DNA from: Mycobacterium sp. IS-1264 | GTDB taxonomy: Bacteria; Actinomycetota; Actinomycetes; Mycobacteriales; Mycobacteriaceae | Direction: 5' to 3' | Length of the DNA: 64,000 bases | Assembly (NCBI RefSeq): GCF_001954195.1 | Contig: NZ_MBES01000064.1 | Span: 52,830 to 116,829, forward strand | Shown: positions 43,304 to 53,545 of the stretch, in pieces | Layout: each line of letters opens with the position of its first letter | Numbering within the stretch: position 1 is the first letter of the stretch | Notes under the pieces: model-generated | Database searches by the model: none | What the model was told of the DNA's origin: nothing | What the model saw: only the letters and a program-made list of their open reading frames with translations | Program-made: the position numbers and the translations under genes

Positions 43304-46285
43304 TCAGTGCTCGCCGCCCAGTTCCGTCCGCACACCCGGGGTCAGCCGGCGAAACTCGTTGCTGCCCACGTCGAAATACCAGACGTGGCGCCCCGCTTTG
43401 GGGATCCCGGCGGCCCGCAGGGCGCTGACGGTGGGACGGTAGGTCGCGCTCAACGTCATCTCCGGCACCACGCAGACGAAGTCGGGTCCCAGCCCGATCG
43501 GCATGTTGGCGACGGCCTCGGTCAGGTCCGCCGCGGTGATGGTGGCCCCCGGCAACAACGTCACCGCCGAGACCGCCGCCTCGTGATCACCGACCGGCAC
43601 GTTGTAGGTCACCGCGAGGTCGACGCCGTTGATGCAGCCCAGCGCGTCGGTGACCGGCTCGCCGTAGACCAATCCGCGCGCGGTGCGGATCACCGTGCCG
43701 CGCCTGCCCATCAGCCAGTAGTCACCGTCCTCGTCGCGGCGGAACAGGTACTCCGTCGATATCCACGTGTCGGCGGGAGCGAAGACCCCGCGTTTGACCG
43801 ACGCGGTCGGGTCGATCGGGCCGTTGGACTGGGCGAGCAGCACGCCGACCTCGTTGGTGTCGGCGACCTGGACGAAGCCGCGCTCGTTCTCCAGGATCAG
43901 GTCGTGTTCGGCGTCGTAGGCGCCCAGCTCGACACGGCCCGCCCCGGGCAGCGGGCGGCCCTCGCTGCCGACCTTGATGCCGGAAACGTTGGCCAGCACC
44001 GCCTGCCCATCGGTGGTGGCGAAGAATTCGACGACACGGGCGGGCGCGAACGCCTCGACGACCCGGTCCCACAACCCGGTCGGCATGCCCGACCCGATGA
44101 ACAGCCGCACCGGATGGTTGCCGTGCAGCACGAACGCCGGATCGTCGACCACCTCGCGCAGCATGGCCCAGGTGTAGGCCACCACCGTGACCCCGTACTG
44201 CCGTATTTCCTTGACGAACCGGTCCGGTCGCAGCCCACGCGACAGCGCGATGCGCGTACCGCCCACGACCGCGCCACCCAGGCTGACCAGCAGAGCCGAC
44301 TCATGGTGCAGCGGCGTCAGGCAATACACCGTGTCGCGGCGGTCCAGGTTGGCGGCCGACGCCGTTCCGAACGCGGACACCGCCCACCGAAAATTGGTGA
44401 TCTGCTTGGCCACCAACTCGCCGCCCGCGGCGCTGAACGCGATGAACGCCAGATCGCGGGCCAATCCCGGGTTCGGGCGATACCACGCCGGCAGCTCGAC
44501 CGCGTCCGGGTCGATCTGCTCCATGTCGATGACTTGGCCCTGCTCCAAGGCGTCCTCCGGCAGGTGCAGGTCGCGCGTCTCGCCGCCGCCCAGCACCAGC
44601 ACCTGGCCCGGCATCTCGCGGGCGGCTTCCAGGTTGGTGGGGTCGGTCAGGATCTCGCTCACTCCCCCGAGCCGCACCGAGGCGGCCACGTCGGCGTCGG
44701 GGCGCATCACCACGGCGACCGCCCCCAGCCGCGACAGCGCGGCGATCGCCACCAGCGCGCTGGGCCGGGTCTCCATCAGCACGCCGACACGGTCGCCCTG
44801 CCGAACGCCGACTTCGATCAGGCCGCGAACGACGTTGTTGATGCGCCGGTTGACGGCCTCGTAGGTGTGCACTCGCCCGTCGAACAACAGGAATTCACCC
44901 TGCGGGGCGTCGTGCGCCTGCTCGTCGATGATGCGGCCCAACGAGATTCGGGTGTGATCGTTGATCTGTCCCAGGCGAGCCAACCGGGGCAGGGTGCGCG
45001 CGGTCTCCACGGCCAGGGTGCGCATCGACTTGTTGGCCGCGATCACCGCGCCGGCCGCGCCGCGCACCAGTCCCAGCGCCGCCTCGGAGACTTCACCGAT
45101 GCCGTGCGCGAGCCGGGAGCTGAACGCCACACCGCTGTCGGTGGATTCGGTCGGCTGATCGGCCATCAAGTCGATGCCGACCGGCTTGTCGCCGCCGGTG
45201 GACAGCCACTGCACCCATTCGGCGACCGTCGGCCAGCTTTCCCTCGCCGCCTTTGATCCGACGACGAGGCCGAAATGCCCTGTCCGGATGGTGCATTCGT
45301 AGACCTCGGCGTTGGGCGCAGCCCGTCGGATCCCGCGCACCGACGCCGGCTGTCCGATGTCGTCGACCTCCCCGACGAAGGCCAGCACCGGGCAGGTGAT
45401 GTCGGTGAGCGTGACCATCTGCCCGTTGATCGCGAAACCGCCCGTCATCATGCGGTTGTGGGCGATGAACTGCTTCAGCAGCTCCGAGATCGCCGGGCCC
45501 GACCACGCGATCCAGCCTTCGCGTTCCAGGAACCTGCGCTGTTGCTCGCGCGGCAGCAGCGCCTCCCGGTCGTGCAGCTGACGCACGAAGTCGAGCCGCG
45601 CCTTCGCGGTCTTGAGCGGGTCCATCATCTGAAAACCGGTGCGCGCCATCCAACTTGGGATGTCCAGCCGACTGAAGACGTGATCGGCCATGAAGTTGGC
45701 GGCGGGCGCGGCGAAGTTCGCCGGGATACCCATGGGCAGGGCGGCCAGGGTGTCCACCGGGGATCCGAATGCCACGATGCTGGCGATGTTCTTCGAACGG
45801 CGGTACGCGGCGGCCTGATAGCAGAACATGCCGCCCTGCGAGTACCCGACCAGATGCACGTCGCTGCCCGTCGCGTCCTTCACGGTGTCGATGGCCTGGC
45901 CGAGCGCGACGATGTGGTCGGCCAGGTTGCGGCGCATCCCGCCCTCGACCTTGTCGGGCGACCCGAAGTCGATGACCCAGGGATCGAGACCCGCGGCGTG
46001 CAGGATGCCCACCGCGCCGTCCTCGCGGGTGACATCCCACATATCGGCCGACATCATCATCGGATGCACCATCAGCACGGGCGGGCCCACCGGCGCGTGG
46101 CCGGGCCTGCTGTCGGGTGGGAAGTAGCGCCGAAGCTTGTACATCGGCACGCTCTCGACGATCTGGGACGGCGACGGGACAGTCCCCGTTTCCAGGCCCC
46201 CCAGCCGCAGTACTTCCAGACCGTTTTGCGCCGTGGCGACCAGGCGCTCGACCGGTCGTGTGACCATCGAAATATTGAGATCCAC
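43304..46285 (-). CDS. Alpha/beta-hydrolase-AMP-binding (acyl-CoA synthetase-like) fusion, Rv1683-like
   Basis: 993 residues from GTG 46285, with AGGGAG upstream; an ATG at 46321 is an alternative. The N-terminal PHA-synthase/lipase-like hydrolase (about 1-370) has VHLVGYSQGGMFCYQAAA with the nucleophile and a His in RTGHFGLVVGSK. The C-terminal half is acyl-CoA synthetase-like (ARLGQINDHTRISLGRIID; GDRVGVLMETRPSALVAIAALSRLGAVAV), but the usual TSGTTGxPK loop reads FSAAGGELVAKQ and later motifs are altered. M. tuberculosis Rv1683 has been linked to triacylglycerol metabolism. Confidence 0.88.
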   Translation of the reverse strand: MDLNISMVTRPVERLVATAQNGLEVLRLGGLETGTVPSPSQIVESVPMYKLRRYFPPDSRPGHAPVGPPVLMVHPMMMSADMWDVTREDGAVGILHAAGLDPWVIDFGSPDKVEGGMRRNLADHIVALGQAIDTVKDATGSDVHLVGYSQGGMFCYQAAAYRRSKNIASIVAFGSPVDTLAALPMGIPANFAAPAANFMADHVFSRLDIPSWMARTGFQMMDPLKTAKARLDFVRQLHDREALLPREQQRRFLEREGWIAWSGPAISELLKQFIAHNRMMTGGFAINGQMVTLTDITCPVLAFVGEVDDIGQPASVRGIRRAAPNAEVYECTIRTGHFGLVVGSKAARESWPTVAEWVQWLSTGGDKPVGIDLMADQPTESTDSGVAFSSRLAHGIGEVSEAALGLVRGAAGAVIAANKSMRTLAVETARTLPRLARLGQINDHTRISLGRIIDEQAHDAPQGEFLLFDGRVHTYEAVNRRINNVVRGLIEVGVRQGDRVGVLMETRPSALVAIAALSRLGAVAVVMRPDADVAASVRLGGVSEILTDPTNLEAAREMPGQVLVLGGGETRDLHLPEDALEQGQVIDMEQIDPDAVELPAWYRPNPGLARDLAFIAFSAAGGELVAKQITNFRWAVSAFGTASAANLDRRDTVYCLTPLHHESALLVSLGGAVVGGTRIALSRGLRPDRFVKEIRQYGVTVVAYTWAMLREVVDDPAFVLHGNHPVRLFIGSGMPTGLWDRVVEAFAPARVVEFFATTDGQAVLANVSGIKVGSEGRPLPGAGRVELGAYDAEHDLILENERGFVQVADTNEVGVLLAQSNGPIDPTASVKRGVFAPADTWISTEYLFRRDEDGDYWLMGRRGTVIRTARGLVYGEPVTDALGCINGVDLAVTYNVPVGDHEAAVSAVTLLPGATITAADLTEAVANMPIGLGPDFVCVVPEMTLSATYRPTVSALRAAGIPKAGRHVWYFDVGSNEFRRLTPGVRTELGGEH

Positions 46286-46384
46286 CCGGCGCTCCCTGAC
46301 TGTTGACAGCGTGGCCATCATGGCACATCGGCAGCACGTGCGGTTCTGGTCAGGGTGTTTTGGCCGGGCGCGATGCCGCCGCGG

Positions 46385-47854
46385 TCAGAAGGGCGGTGGG
46401 TCGGGATCGGTTGGGACGTAGTCGATCTCTCGCGCGGCAAGGGAGACCGCCCGACAGGGTTGACGGTTTCGATAATTACGCTCGCGCTCGGCGTTGACGC
46501 GTTGGGCTTTGTTCTGGGCCCGTGTCGTCGCGCGCAGCGGCATCATCGCCGTGCGGTCGCCGCGGCGATCCAGGTCCGCGCGCTCGGGTGTGGGGAGCGC
46601 GCCGGTGGGCGCGCACAGGGCAGGAAATAGCAGCGCACTGCCCGGCGTGGTGACGTACGTGTGCCCATCCGGCATGGTCCAGATCACCGTGCCGTCGCGC
46701 AGCTGTTGGTCGCGCCACCCCCAGAACGTCTTCAGCAGATGATGAAACCTGCACAGACACTTGATGTTTGACGCATGCGTGGCACCGCCGTCGGCGAACG
46801 GGATCGTATGGTCCAGGTCGCATTCGGTGGCCGGGCGATCGCAGCCCGGCGCCCGGCACGTCAGATCCCGTGCTCGCACGTATGCCGCGAGCTTGGCCGA
46901 CGGAGTGTAGTGGGATTCGGTGCCGCCCGGCGGAAGCAACGGTTGCAGCCGGGCGGTCTTGGCCAGCTCGGCCACCAGCTCGGCGGAGATCAGCCCGTCG
47001 GCACCCAACAGCGATCCCGGGTTGGTTCCCCTCCCCTCGACGGTCGCCTGCTCGGCCACCACGTGGATGACCACCGGTCCCGCCGCGGTGCGCCCACCGG
47101 CAACACAGTCGGAGCCGCCGCACTGGCAGCCCAGCCGGTCGACGCCCGCGGCGAGGGCCCCTAGGGCGTCGGCCCGCCGCTGATCCTTGGACCGCGGATC
47201 GGCCGCGCAGACGGTTGCCGCCAGGGCATCGAGGCGCTTGTCCAACGCTTCAGCGTCCGTGGTGAACAAGGTGCCATAGAGCTGGCTCATCCCACCCTCG
47301 GTCTCCCAGATCGACACCTCGCGGTCGCGCATCTTCTCGCGGTGCCGGCGGACCGCATCGGCGTCGGCGAGGGCCACCACCCGATCGACCGCCCCAGCGA
47401 GCTTGGCCTGCGTCATCGACGGCCACCGCGGCCCACGCACCGCCAGCTCGGCGTCGACCCGGGCCAGCACCTCGGGATCGGTGATCAGATCGGTTCGGTA
47501 GACGATCGTCTGAAACAGTCGGTAATCGATGTCGCCGGCCCGGAACACCCCGGCCACTTGCGGCAACCGCTCGCGCATCGCCAGCGCGTAGCGAAGATAG
47601 CTGCCGGCCATGGCCAAGCTGATCCGAAATGCAGCAGCCACCTCGGCACCCACCGCCGCCCACGTATCCACGGCCCAGTCCTGATGTTCGCCACGTTCGG
47701 CCCGGCGCAGCTCGAACAGCTCCCCGATCGCGTCCAAGCGATCGGCCACCGCCCGCGCCTCGGTCCGCCACGCCGCGCACATTCGATCTATCAGGGCGCG
47801 CGACTGCCCGGTATCGGAAGGCTCCCAGTAGTCGTGGAGCCGTGTATCGAACAT
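46385..47854 (-). CDS. 13E12-repeat family DUF222/HNH endonuclease protein
   Basis: 489 residues from ATG 47854 (MFDTRLHDYWEPSDTGQS). DUF222 occupies about residues 20-330, and an HNH domain follows (CRAPGCDRPATECDLDHTIPFADGG...LCRFHHLLKTFWGW). These proteins are abundant in mycobacteria and several are DNA-damage inducible. A perfect LexA box overlaps this start, and a -10 hexamer TATACT lies 7 nt before the ATG, so transcription is probably leaderless and SOS-controlled. Target DNA is unknown. Confidence 0.88.
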   Translation of the reverse strand: MFDTRLHDYWEPSDTGQSRALIDRMCAAWRTEARAVADRLDAIGELFELRRAERGEHQDWAVDTWAAVGAEVAAAFRISLAMAGSYLRYALAMRERLPQVAGVFRAGDIDYRLFQTIVYRTDLITDPEVLARVDAELAVRGPRWPSMTQAKLAGAVDRVVALADADAVRRHREKMRDREVSIWETEGGMSQLYGTLFTTDAEALDKRLDALAATVCAADPRSKDQRRADALGALAAGVDRLGCQCGGSDCVAGGRTAAGPVVIHVVAEQATVEGRGTNPGSLLGADGLISAELVAELAKTARLQPLLPPGGTESHYTPSAKLAAYVRARDLTCRAPGCDRPATECDLDHTIPFADGGATHASNIKCLCRFHHLLKTFWGWRDQQLRDGTVIWTMPDGHTYVTTPGSALLFPALCAPTGALPTPERADLDRRGDRTAMMPLRATTRAQNKAQRVNAERERNYRNRQPCRAVSLAAREIDYVPTDPDPPPF

Positions 47855-47867
47855 GTGTTCGAGTATA
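47847..47867 (-). promoter_or_regulatory. LexA/SOS box overlapping the start codon and -10 of the HNH gene
   Basis: TCGAACATGTGTTCGA (47847-47862) matches the mycobacterial SOS consensus TCGAAC-N4-GTTCGA at every fixed base. On the minus strand TATACT (47867-47862) abuts it as a -10 element, and the ATG at 47854 is in the box centre. LexA binding would block both promoter and start. Confidence 0.85.
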
Positions 47868-47909
47868 GGTGACCCCACCGACAACTTCGGCCCGCATCAA
47901 ACGATCGCT

Positions 47910-47925
47910 TTCATCCCGGCTTCAT
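47910..47925 (+). repeat. Direct-repeat operator, copy A (upstream of the PepSY gene)
   Basis: TTCATCCCGGCTTCAT: two TTCAT half-sites 11 bp apart, 47 bp before the PepSY start. Two near-identical copies occur around 51.3 kb. The one-turn direct repeat is the binding pattern of OmpR/PhoB-type response regulators. Confidence 0.65.
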
Positions 47926-47972
47926 GTGCCGCCGCTAGCGTCGCCTTCGCTACGACCGGAAGGGGTGGATCG

Positions 47973-48266
47973 ATGAGGTTCCGAACGAAAATCGGCATCG
48001 GTGTGGCCGGCCTCGCCGTCCTGACGGGCATCGGCATCGGCGTCGCCGCCGCCGATGACCAGGAGATCACTGGACCGGCCGCGGATCAGGCTCGCACCGC
48101 GGCGGTACAAGCTGTACCGGGCAAGGCCGGCAAGGTCGAGAAGGAAACCAACGAGGGCGCCGCCTATTACGGGGTGCTCGTCACCAAACCCGACGGCACT
48201 CAGATCGAAGTGCACCTCGACCAGGGGTTCCACTTCGTGGGCACGGAAGCCCCGGACAACGACTGA
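47973..48266 (+). CDS. Secreted PepSY-domain protein
   Basis: 97 residues from ATG 47973. The signal peptide (KIGIGVAGLAVLTGIGIGVAAA) should be cleaved before DDQEITGPAAD. The remaining 70 residues form a PepSY domain (AADQARTAAVQAVPGKAGKVEKETNEGAAYYGVLVTKPDGTQIEV then HLDQGF). Single-PepSY exported proteins are often controlled by, or modulate, envelope two-component systems. The upstream direct repeat is shared with the two-component operon 3.4 kb away. Confidence 0.8.
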   Translation: MRFRTKIGIGVAGLAVLTGIGIGVAAADDQEITGPAADQARTAAVQAVPGKAGKVEKETNEGAAYYGVLVTKPDGTQIEVHLDQGFHFVGTEAPDND

Positions 48267-48287
48267 TCTCGCGATTTCGATTCGAAA

Positions 48288-49097
48288 CTATCCGGGCTGT
48301 CGACGGCGTGCATCGATGAGCAGATCGAGCGAAACGAGCCGGTGTGCGCGGTCGAACAAAGCACGTTCAGCCAAGCGCGCGCAGATGAGCGCCGCCAGCG
48401 CCGTAGCGGCGAGCAGCATATACATCACCACAATTTGGTAGCGGATCGCGGTCAGCGGATCGACTCCCGCCAGGATGAGTCCCGTCATCGCGCCCGGAAG
48501 GCTAATCAAGCCAACGACTTTGGTGGAGTCGATCGCGGGTATCAGCGCGGTGCGCAGGGCGGATCGTTGGTGCGGCAAGAACGCTTCGCGGGCGGACTGG
48601 CCGAGGCACAGCCGCGCTTCAATCGCCGGACGCGCAGCCTGGGCTTCCTCGTGTAGCCGCCGCAACGCAATTCCGGCGGCCAGCATGGCGCCCGAGACGA
48701 TCATGCCGCCAACCGGAACGATTACCCGCGGCTGGGCGGTGATCACGCGACCCACCAGCAAGGCGACGAGCGTCAGGGCGGTGCCGGTAGCGATGCCGAC
48801 GGTCGCCGCAATCCGGGCCCGGGGCACGCCCCTGCCGCGACGGCCCGCCACCTGCCCCGCGATCAGCACCATGACGAGCACCCAGCCCGCGGCGCCGGGT
48901 AGCCCGGCCCACCGAAACAGGGCAAGCAGAATCGCCCCGGCAGCGATCAACTGCAGCCCGGCGCGAGCAGCCGCAACGACGATGTCGCGGGTCAGACCAA
49001 GCCGCTCTCGGTACGCCACTGCGGCAGCCACCGCGACCAGCGTCAGCGAAGCGGCAACCCCGCCCCAGCCCGGCACGGCCAGCCCGGGTGTTGTCAT
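48288..49097 (-). CDS. FetB-like ABC transporter permease
   Basis: 269 residues, about seven membrane helices ([91 protein letters not shown]). It belongs to the YbbM/FetB (UPF0014) family, with conserved [26 protein letters not shown]. In E. coli FetAB exports iron. Start overlaps the ATPase stop by 4 bp. Confidence 0.85.
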   Translation of the reverse strand: MTTPGLAVPGWGGVAASLTLVAVAAAVAYRERLGLTRDIVVAAARAGLQLIAAGAILLALFRWAGLPGAAGWVLVMVLIAGQVAGRRGRGVPRARIAATVGIATGTALTLVALLVGRVITAQPRVIVPVGGMIVSGAMLAAGIALRRLHEEAQAARPAIEARLCLGQSAREAFLPHQRSALRTALIPAIDSTKVVGLISLPGAMTGLILAGVDPLTAIRYQIVVMYMLLAATALAALICARLAERALFDRAHRLVSLDLLIDARRRQPG

Positions 49098-49762
49098 CGT
49101 GGCGAAGTGTGGTCGCTGTCGCCGGTACCGCGACCCGCGGTCAGGCGCCCGCGATCGAATTCAAATATTCGGCCAGCGACATCACCGACGAGAGCCGCGT
49201 CATGACTAGCGAGTACCACAGTGCCCCCAGCATTTACATGATCACGCACCAGCGTGGCAATGACCGCAGCAGATGGCCCGTCCAGCGCCGAGGTCGGCTC
49301 GTCGAGCAACAACACCTCCGGTTCGACGGCCAGCGACCGGGCGAGACATAGCCGCTGCGCCTCGCCACCGGAAAGTCCGGACGTTGGACGTGTTACGAAC
49401 TTTTCGCCCAGGCCGACCCGCACCAGCAGCCCGGTCACTCGACCTTCAGGAAGGTCTGGGCGTCCGACTCGAACCTCATCGAGCACGGCCTCGGTGAGCA
49501 GCACGGGTGGCTGCGCAACGAGGCCTACGCGCCGACGCAACGCGAGCACATCTAGCTCGATGAGTGGTACCCCGTCAAGCAAGACTCGTCCGGCGGTCGG
49601 ATCGATGAGCCGGTTGAGCAACCGCAGCAGCGTGGTCTTTCCCGATCCACTGGCACCGCGTACTGCACTGCAACGACCACCGGGAAAATGCGCGCTGACC
49701 TGCCGCAGCACGGTCGCCTTGTCGCGAACGACGCTGACCCGCTCAAGCACGAAACTATCCAC
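49094..49762 (-). CDS. FetA-like ABC transporter ATPase
   Basis: 222 residues. Walker [18 protein letters not shown]-loop LVAQPPVLL, signature [16 protein letters not shown], Walker [15 protein letters not shown] and an H-loop SHDAAL. Linked by 4-bp overlap to the FetB-like permease, so the pair forms an ABC exporter, in E. coli an iron exporter. No copy of the 16-bp repeat precedes it. Confidence 0.87.
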   Translation of the reverse strand: MDSFVLERVSVVRDKATVLRQVSAHFPGGRCSAVRGASGSGKTTLLRLLNRLIDPTAGRVLLDGVPLIELDVLALRRRVGLVAQPPVLLTEAVLDEVRVGRPDLPEGRVTGLLVRVGLGEKFVTRPTSGLSGGEAQRLCLARSLAVEPEVLLLDEPTSALDGPSAAVIATLVRDHVNAGGTVVLASHDAALVGDVAGRIFEFDRGRLTAGRGTGDSDHTSPR

Positions 49763-49871
49763 CGCTATCAGGATGCATTACCACCGACAGCCCCTCCACG
49801 GTTGCGTTGTAGCCCGCCACCAACCGCCTTCCGGCGCGCGATGACGGAAACCTGGTCGTCGCCGGACGTGC

Positions 49872-50240
49872 TCAGTAGAGGTAGATATCGACGAGCAGCG
49901 CGCCGAGTCCCGCCAGCGTGGCCACGCCCGCGAGTCGCCGTGCCGCGTCTGTGCGTAGTGGCCCGAATCCGAGCAGTAGCGCGGCGACCGCGACGGTGAA
50001 CACGCCTGACCCGGTGTCTTGCCAGCTGATCGGAAACACCGGAATCGGTGCGTCGTGGAAGAACTGCCCGGCGTGGGTACTGTGCAGGATCGCATTCCAG
50101 GCGACCGGTCCCAACAGGGCGCTCACGGCCGCGCACACCAGTACTGATACGCGACGCTCCCGCCCGACGAGAGCAAGCAGAATTGCCGCGGCGACGGCCG
50201 ACAGCGCAGCCCCGTAGCCGATCACGGCCCACGACAACAT
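49872..50240 (-). CDS. Small four-helix membrane protein
   Basis: 122 residues with four hydrophobic segments (AVIGYGAALSAVAAAILLAL; VLVCAAVSALLGPVAW; GVFTVAVAALLLGF; LAGVATLAGLGALLVDIYLY). An external loop NAILHSTHAGQFFHDAPIPVF has three histidines. No family is recognised. It lies 58 bp after the DUF1259 gene on the same strand, so it is probably co-transcribed. Confidence 0.65.
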   Translation of the reverse strand: MLSWAVIGYGAALSAVAAAILLALVGRERRVSVLVCAAVSALLGPVAWNAILHSTHAGQFFHDAPIPVFPISWQDTGSGVFTVAVAALLLGFGPLRTDAARRLAGVATLAGLGALLVDIYLY

Positions 50241-50298
50241 CCGAATTCCGTCCTCGGTCAGCTCGACGGTTCGACCGGTTTCGCGGTCAGCATCCGAA

Positions 50299-51267
50299 TC
50301 ATGACGACTGCAAGTTGGTGGCGTCCAGCGCCGGACGCAGCGCCTTGGCCAGGGTGACAGCGTCGTCCACGGCCCAGTAGTGCATGTAGAACAGGCGGGG
50401 CTGCTCGGTCAGCCCGTGGTTATGCAACTCCACGATCTGGATATTGCCGGCGCGCAACGCCTGGATGACCTTCTGCACCTCGGGGGCGGTCAGGATGAAA
50501 TCGCCGTTGATCGCTGCGCGACCGCCGCCAACAGGCTGAAAATTGATCACGGTCGTTAGGTTCAACGAGACTGCGGGCAGCACGTGCCCGTCCTCGACGA
50601 TTGTGTCCTTGCGGGGGATGCTGTACTTCAACAGCCCGCCATCTTGGGTTCCCTTGCGGCCCAAGGCCTGTTGCACCTCGCCAACGTCGATGTCGACCGG
50701 GGGTTGCTGTGCCGGCGGCGGGGTCGGCGCACCGATCGCTGTGGCGTCCAGCGCCGCCTTGAGCCCCTGGGCCAGTTGGGTGGCATCACCCATGCCGTGA
50801 ACGTGGGTCCACCACACCGGCGGGTCTTGCTGCAGCAGATGTTTGTGTAGCCCGGTCTGGGCCATGCCATGCGCCTGCAGCGCATCGGTGACCTTGGGCA
50901 ACTCTTCCTCGGTGATCACTAGATCGCCCATCAGCAGCGTCTCGTTGTTGTCGTATCGGGCGAATGCCGCGTATCCGCCCAACGACAGCGCCGGTTTGAT
51001 GTCCACACCGTAGGACGTGATGTGAAGATCGTTGCGCGGCAAGTTGATGCGATACGCGGTGTTATTGTCGCCGAGCTTGCCGCTACGTCCCAGCGCGTCG
51101 GCCACCGGCTTCCAATCGGCATCGCTGGTGGTCACTGCCGAACGAGGATTGCCCGCTTGGCCGTTGCCGCTACCCCCGCCACCCTTGGAGCCCGAACAAC
51201 CCGCCAGCACCACCGCCGCGGCGGCGGCACTCGCGATGATCCGCACAGCATGCTTGGTGCCCGCCAT
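50299..51267 (-). CDS. DUF1259 lipoprotein
   Basis: 322 residues from ATG 51267 (a GTG two codons upstream is possible). Lipobox VLAGC gives a lipid-anchored exported protein, followed by a Gly/Ser linker. Two DUF1259 repeats follow (about 50-170 and 195-315), each with paired histidines: LHKHLLQ...THVHGMGD and ELHNHGL...YMHYWAVDD. The HxH pairs suggest metal binding; no function is established for DUF1259. A direct-repeat operator on its own strand lies 23 bp before the ATG. Confidence 0.82.
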   Translation of the reverse strand: MAGTKHAVRIIASAAAAAVVLAGCSGSKGGGGSGNGQAGNPRSAVTTSDADWKPVADALGRSGKLGDNNTAYRINLPRNDLHITSYGVDIKPALSLGGYAAFARYDNNETLLMGDLVITEEELPKVTDALQAHGMAQTGLHKHLLQQDPPVWWTHVHGMGDATQLAQGLKAALDATAIGAPTPPPAQQPPVDIDVGEVQQALGRKGTQDGGLLKYSIPRKDTIVEDGHVLPAVSLNLTTVINFQPVGGGRAAINGDFILTAPEVQKVIQALRAGNIQIVELHNHGLTEQPRLFYMHYWAVDDAVTLAKALRPALDATNLQSS

Positions 51268-51289
51268 GCCCACGGTCTATCGCTTCTTC

Positions 51290-51305
51290 ATGAAGTCACG
51301 ATGAA
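51290..51305 (-). repeat. Direct-repeat operator, copy C (upstream of the DUF1259 gene)
   Basis: On the minus strand the site reads TTCATCGTGACTTCAT, with TTCAT half-sites 11 bp apart, matching copies A and B. It faces the DUF1259 gene. CTTCATGAAG (51286-51295) adds local symmetry at its edge. Confidence 0.65.
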
Positions 51306-51320
51306 GGCCGCCCGCACATC

Positions 51321-51336
51321 CTCATCGTGGCTTCAT
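51321..51336 (+). repeat. Direct-repeat operator, copy B (upstream of the two-component operon)
   Basis: CTCATCGTGGCTTCAT with the same 11-bp periodicity, 40 bp before the response regulator start and 16 bp from copy C in opposite orientation. This would fit autoregulation plus control of the divergent DUF1259 gene. Confidence 0.65.
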
Positions 51337-51376
51337 CAACGCCGACTACACCTGTTTCACCCGCATAAAGGTGATG

Positions 51377-52116
<740 letters not shown>

Positions 52117-52120
<4 letters not shown>

Positions 52121-53469
52121 TGCGGCGCTGGCCGATCCGGATCAGGCTCGCCGCCGCCTTCACTGCTGTGATGGCGATGGTCTTGCTGGCCGTCGGGGCT
52201 CTCACTGTCGCCCACACCAAAGAATCGCTCGACGCGGCGATCACCGAGTCCCTGTTCTATCGGCTGGCCAACCTGCGGCCGGTGGCGGTCGCGACCGATC
52301 CAACGCTGGCCGGCGGTGACCCCGACACCGCCCAGCAGGTCATTGCCCCTGATGGTCAGGTGTTGGCCGCAACCCCGAATCTCGTCGGGCAGACGGCTCT
52401 GTCACCTGCCGAAATGGTCACTGCTCGACGCGGGCAGCTGATTGCGGATCACCCCCGGCTTGGCAACCTCGAGGGCCCGGTGCGGGTGGCGGCTGGCCCG
52501 GTGCCCGGCGGACGCGTGGTGGTGGCGGCGCAGAGCCTGGCAGATCGCGACGCCGCCGTGGCCGACTTGCGCAACGAACTGGCCACCGGTTTCCCAATCG
52601 TTTTATTGGCCGCGGCCTTGGGCGCGTATCTGTTGGCCGCCGCCGCCCTACGACCGGTCGAGCGTATGCGCGCCCGCGCCGCCGGGCTCAGCGCCGCCGA
52701 CACACACGCGCGTCTACCCGTCCCGCCGGCCCATGACGAAATCCGCCATCTGGGAACAACCTTCAACGAACTCCTGCAACGGCTGCAAGAAGCGCTGGAA
52801 CGGGAACGTCGGTTCGTCAGCGATGCGGGCCACGAACTTCGCACGCCCCTTAGCCTGTTGACCACCGAACTCGAACTCGCGCTACGGCGCCCACGAAGCA
52901 ACCCCGAACTGGTCGCCGCAATCCGTTCAGCGCTGAACGAGACCACCCGGCTGTCCCGCCTCGCGCGCGATCTGCTCACCGTCGCAGACACCGGCAGCTC
53001 GGCCGAGCCACCGGCCATCGAGCTTCACAGCCATCTGCAAGTGATCGGCGAGCGCTACCGACACAGCCGCGGGGACGAACTCGAGATCGATTGCGCCGTA
53101 GGCCAATACGTTCGAGTCGAGCCGAACGACCTGGATCGGATCATCAGCAACCTTATCGACAACGCCACCCAACACGGTGCCCCGCCGATCACCATCCACG
53201 TCCAGCGGGCCACCGCCGACGAGGTCGAGATCCAAGTCGGCGACCACGGCGCCGGATTTGCACCCGACTTCCTCCCACACGCCTTCGACCGGTTCACTCG
53301 CGCCGACACCGCGCGTACCACAGGCGGCACCGGCCTCGGTCTGGCTATCGTCGACACCCTCACGCAACGCAACCACGGCACTCTCACCGCCCGCAATCGT
53401 CCCGCTGGTGGCGCCGAAATCACCATCCGGCTTGCCGCCGCGTCCACCACCGACCCGGATAGCGACTGA
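52117..53469 (+). CDS. Sensor histidine kinase
   Basis: 450 residues. Membrane helix 1 about 11-31, extracytoplasmic sensor about 32-158, helix 2 about 160-178, then HAMP. The HisKA motif SDAGHELRTPLSLL has His239, and the ATPase has N-box IISNLIDNATQHG, G1 DHGAGFAPDFL, F-box FDRFTRADT and G2 GGTGLGLAIV. It forms a pair with the upstream regulator. A GC-rich hairpin follows the stop. Confidence 0.95.
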
Positions 53470-53492
53470 TCCGTCGCGATTGTGCGCCTGCG

Positions 53493-53524
53493 CCCCCGTA
53501 AGCAAGACTGGCCGCGGGGGTTTT
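53493..53524 (+). terminator. Terminator-like hairpin after the histidine kinase gene
   Basis: CCCCCG (53493-53498) pairs with CGGGGG (53515-53520), followed by TTTT. The stem is short with a 16-base loop, but placement 24 bp after the kinase stop and before the ribosome-binding site of the next gene fits an intrinsic terminator. Confidence 0.45.
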
Positions 53525-53545
53525 GCCGCCAAGGAGGTGGTCTCT

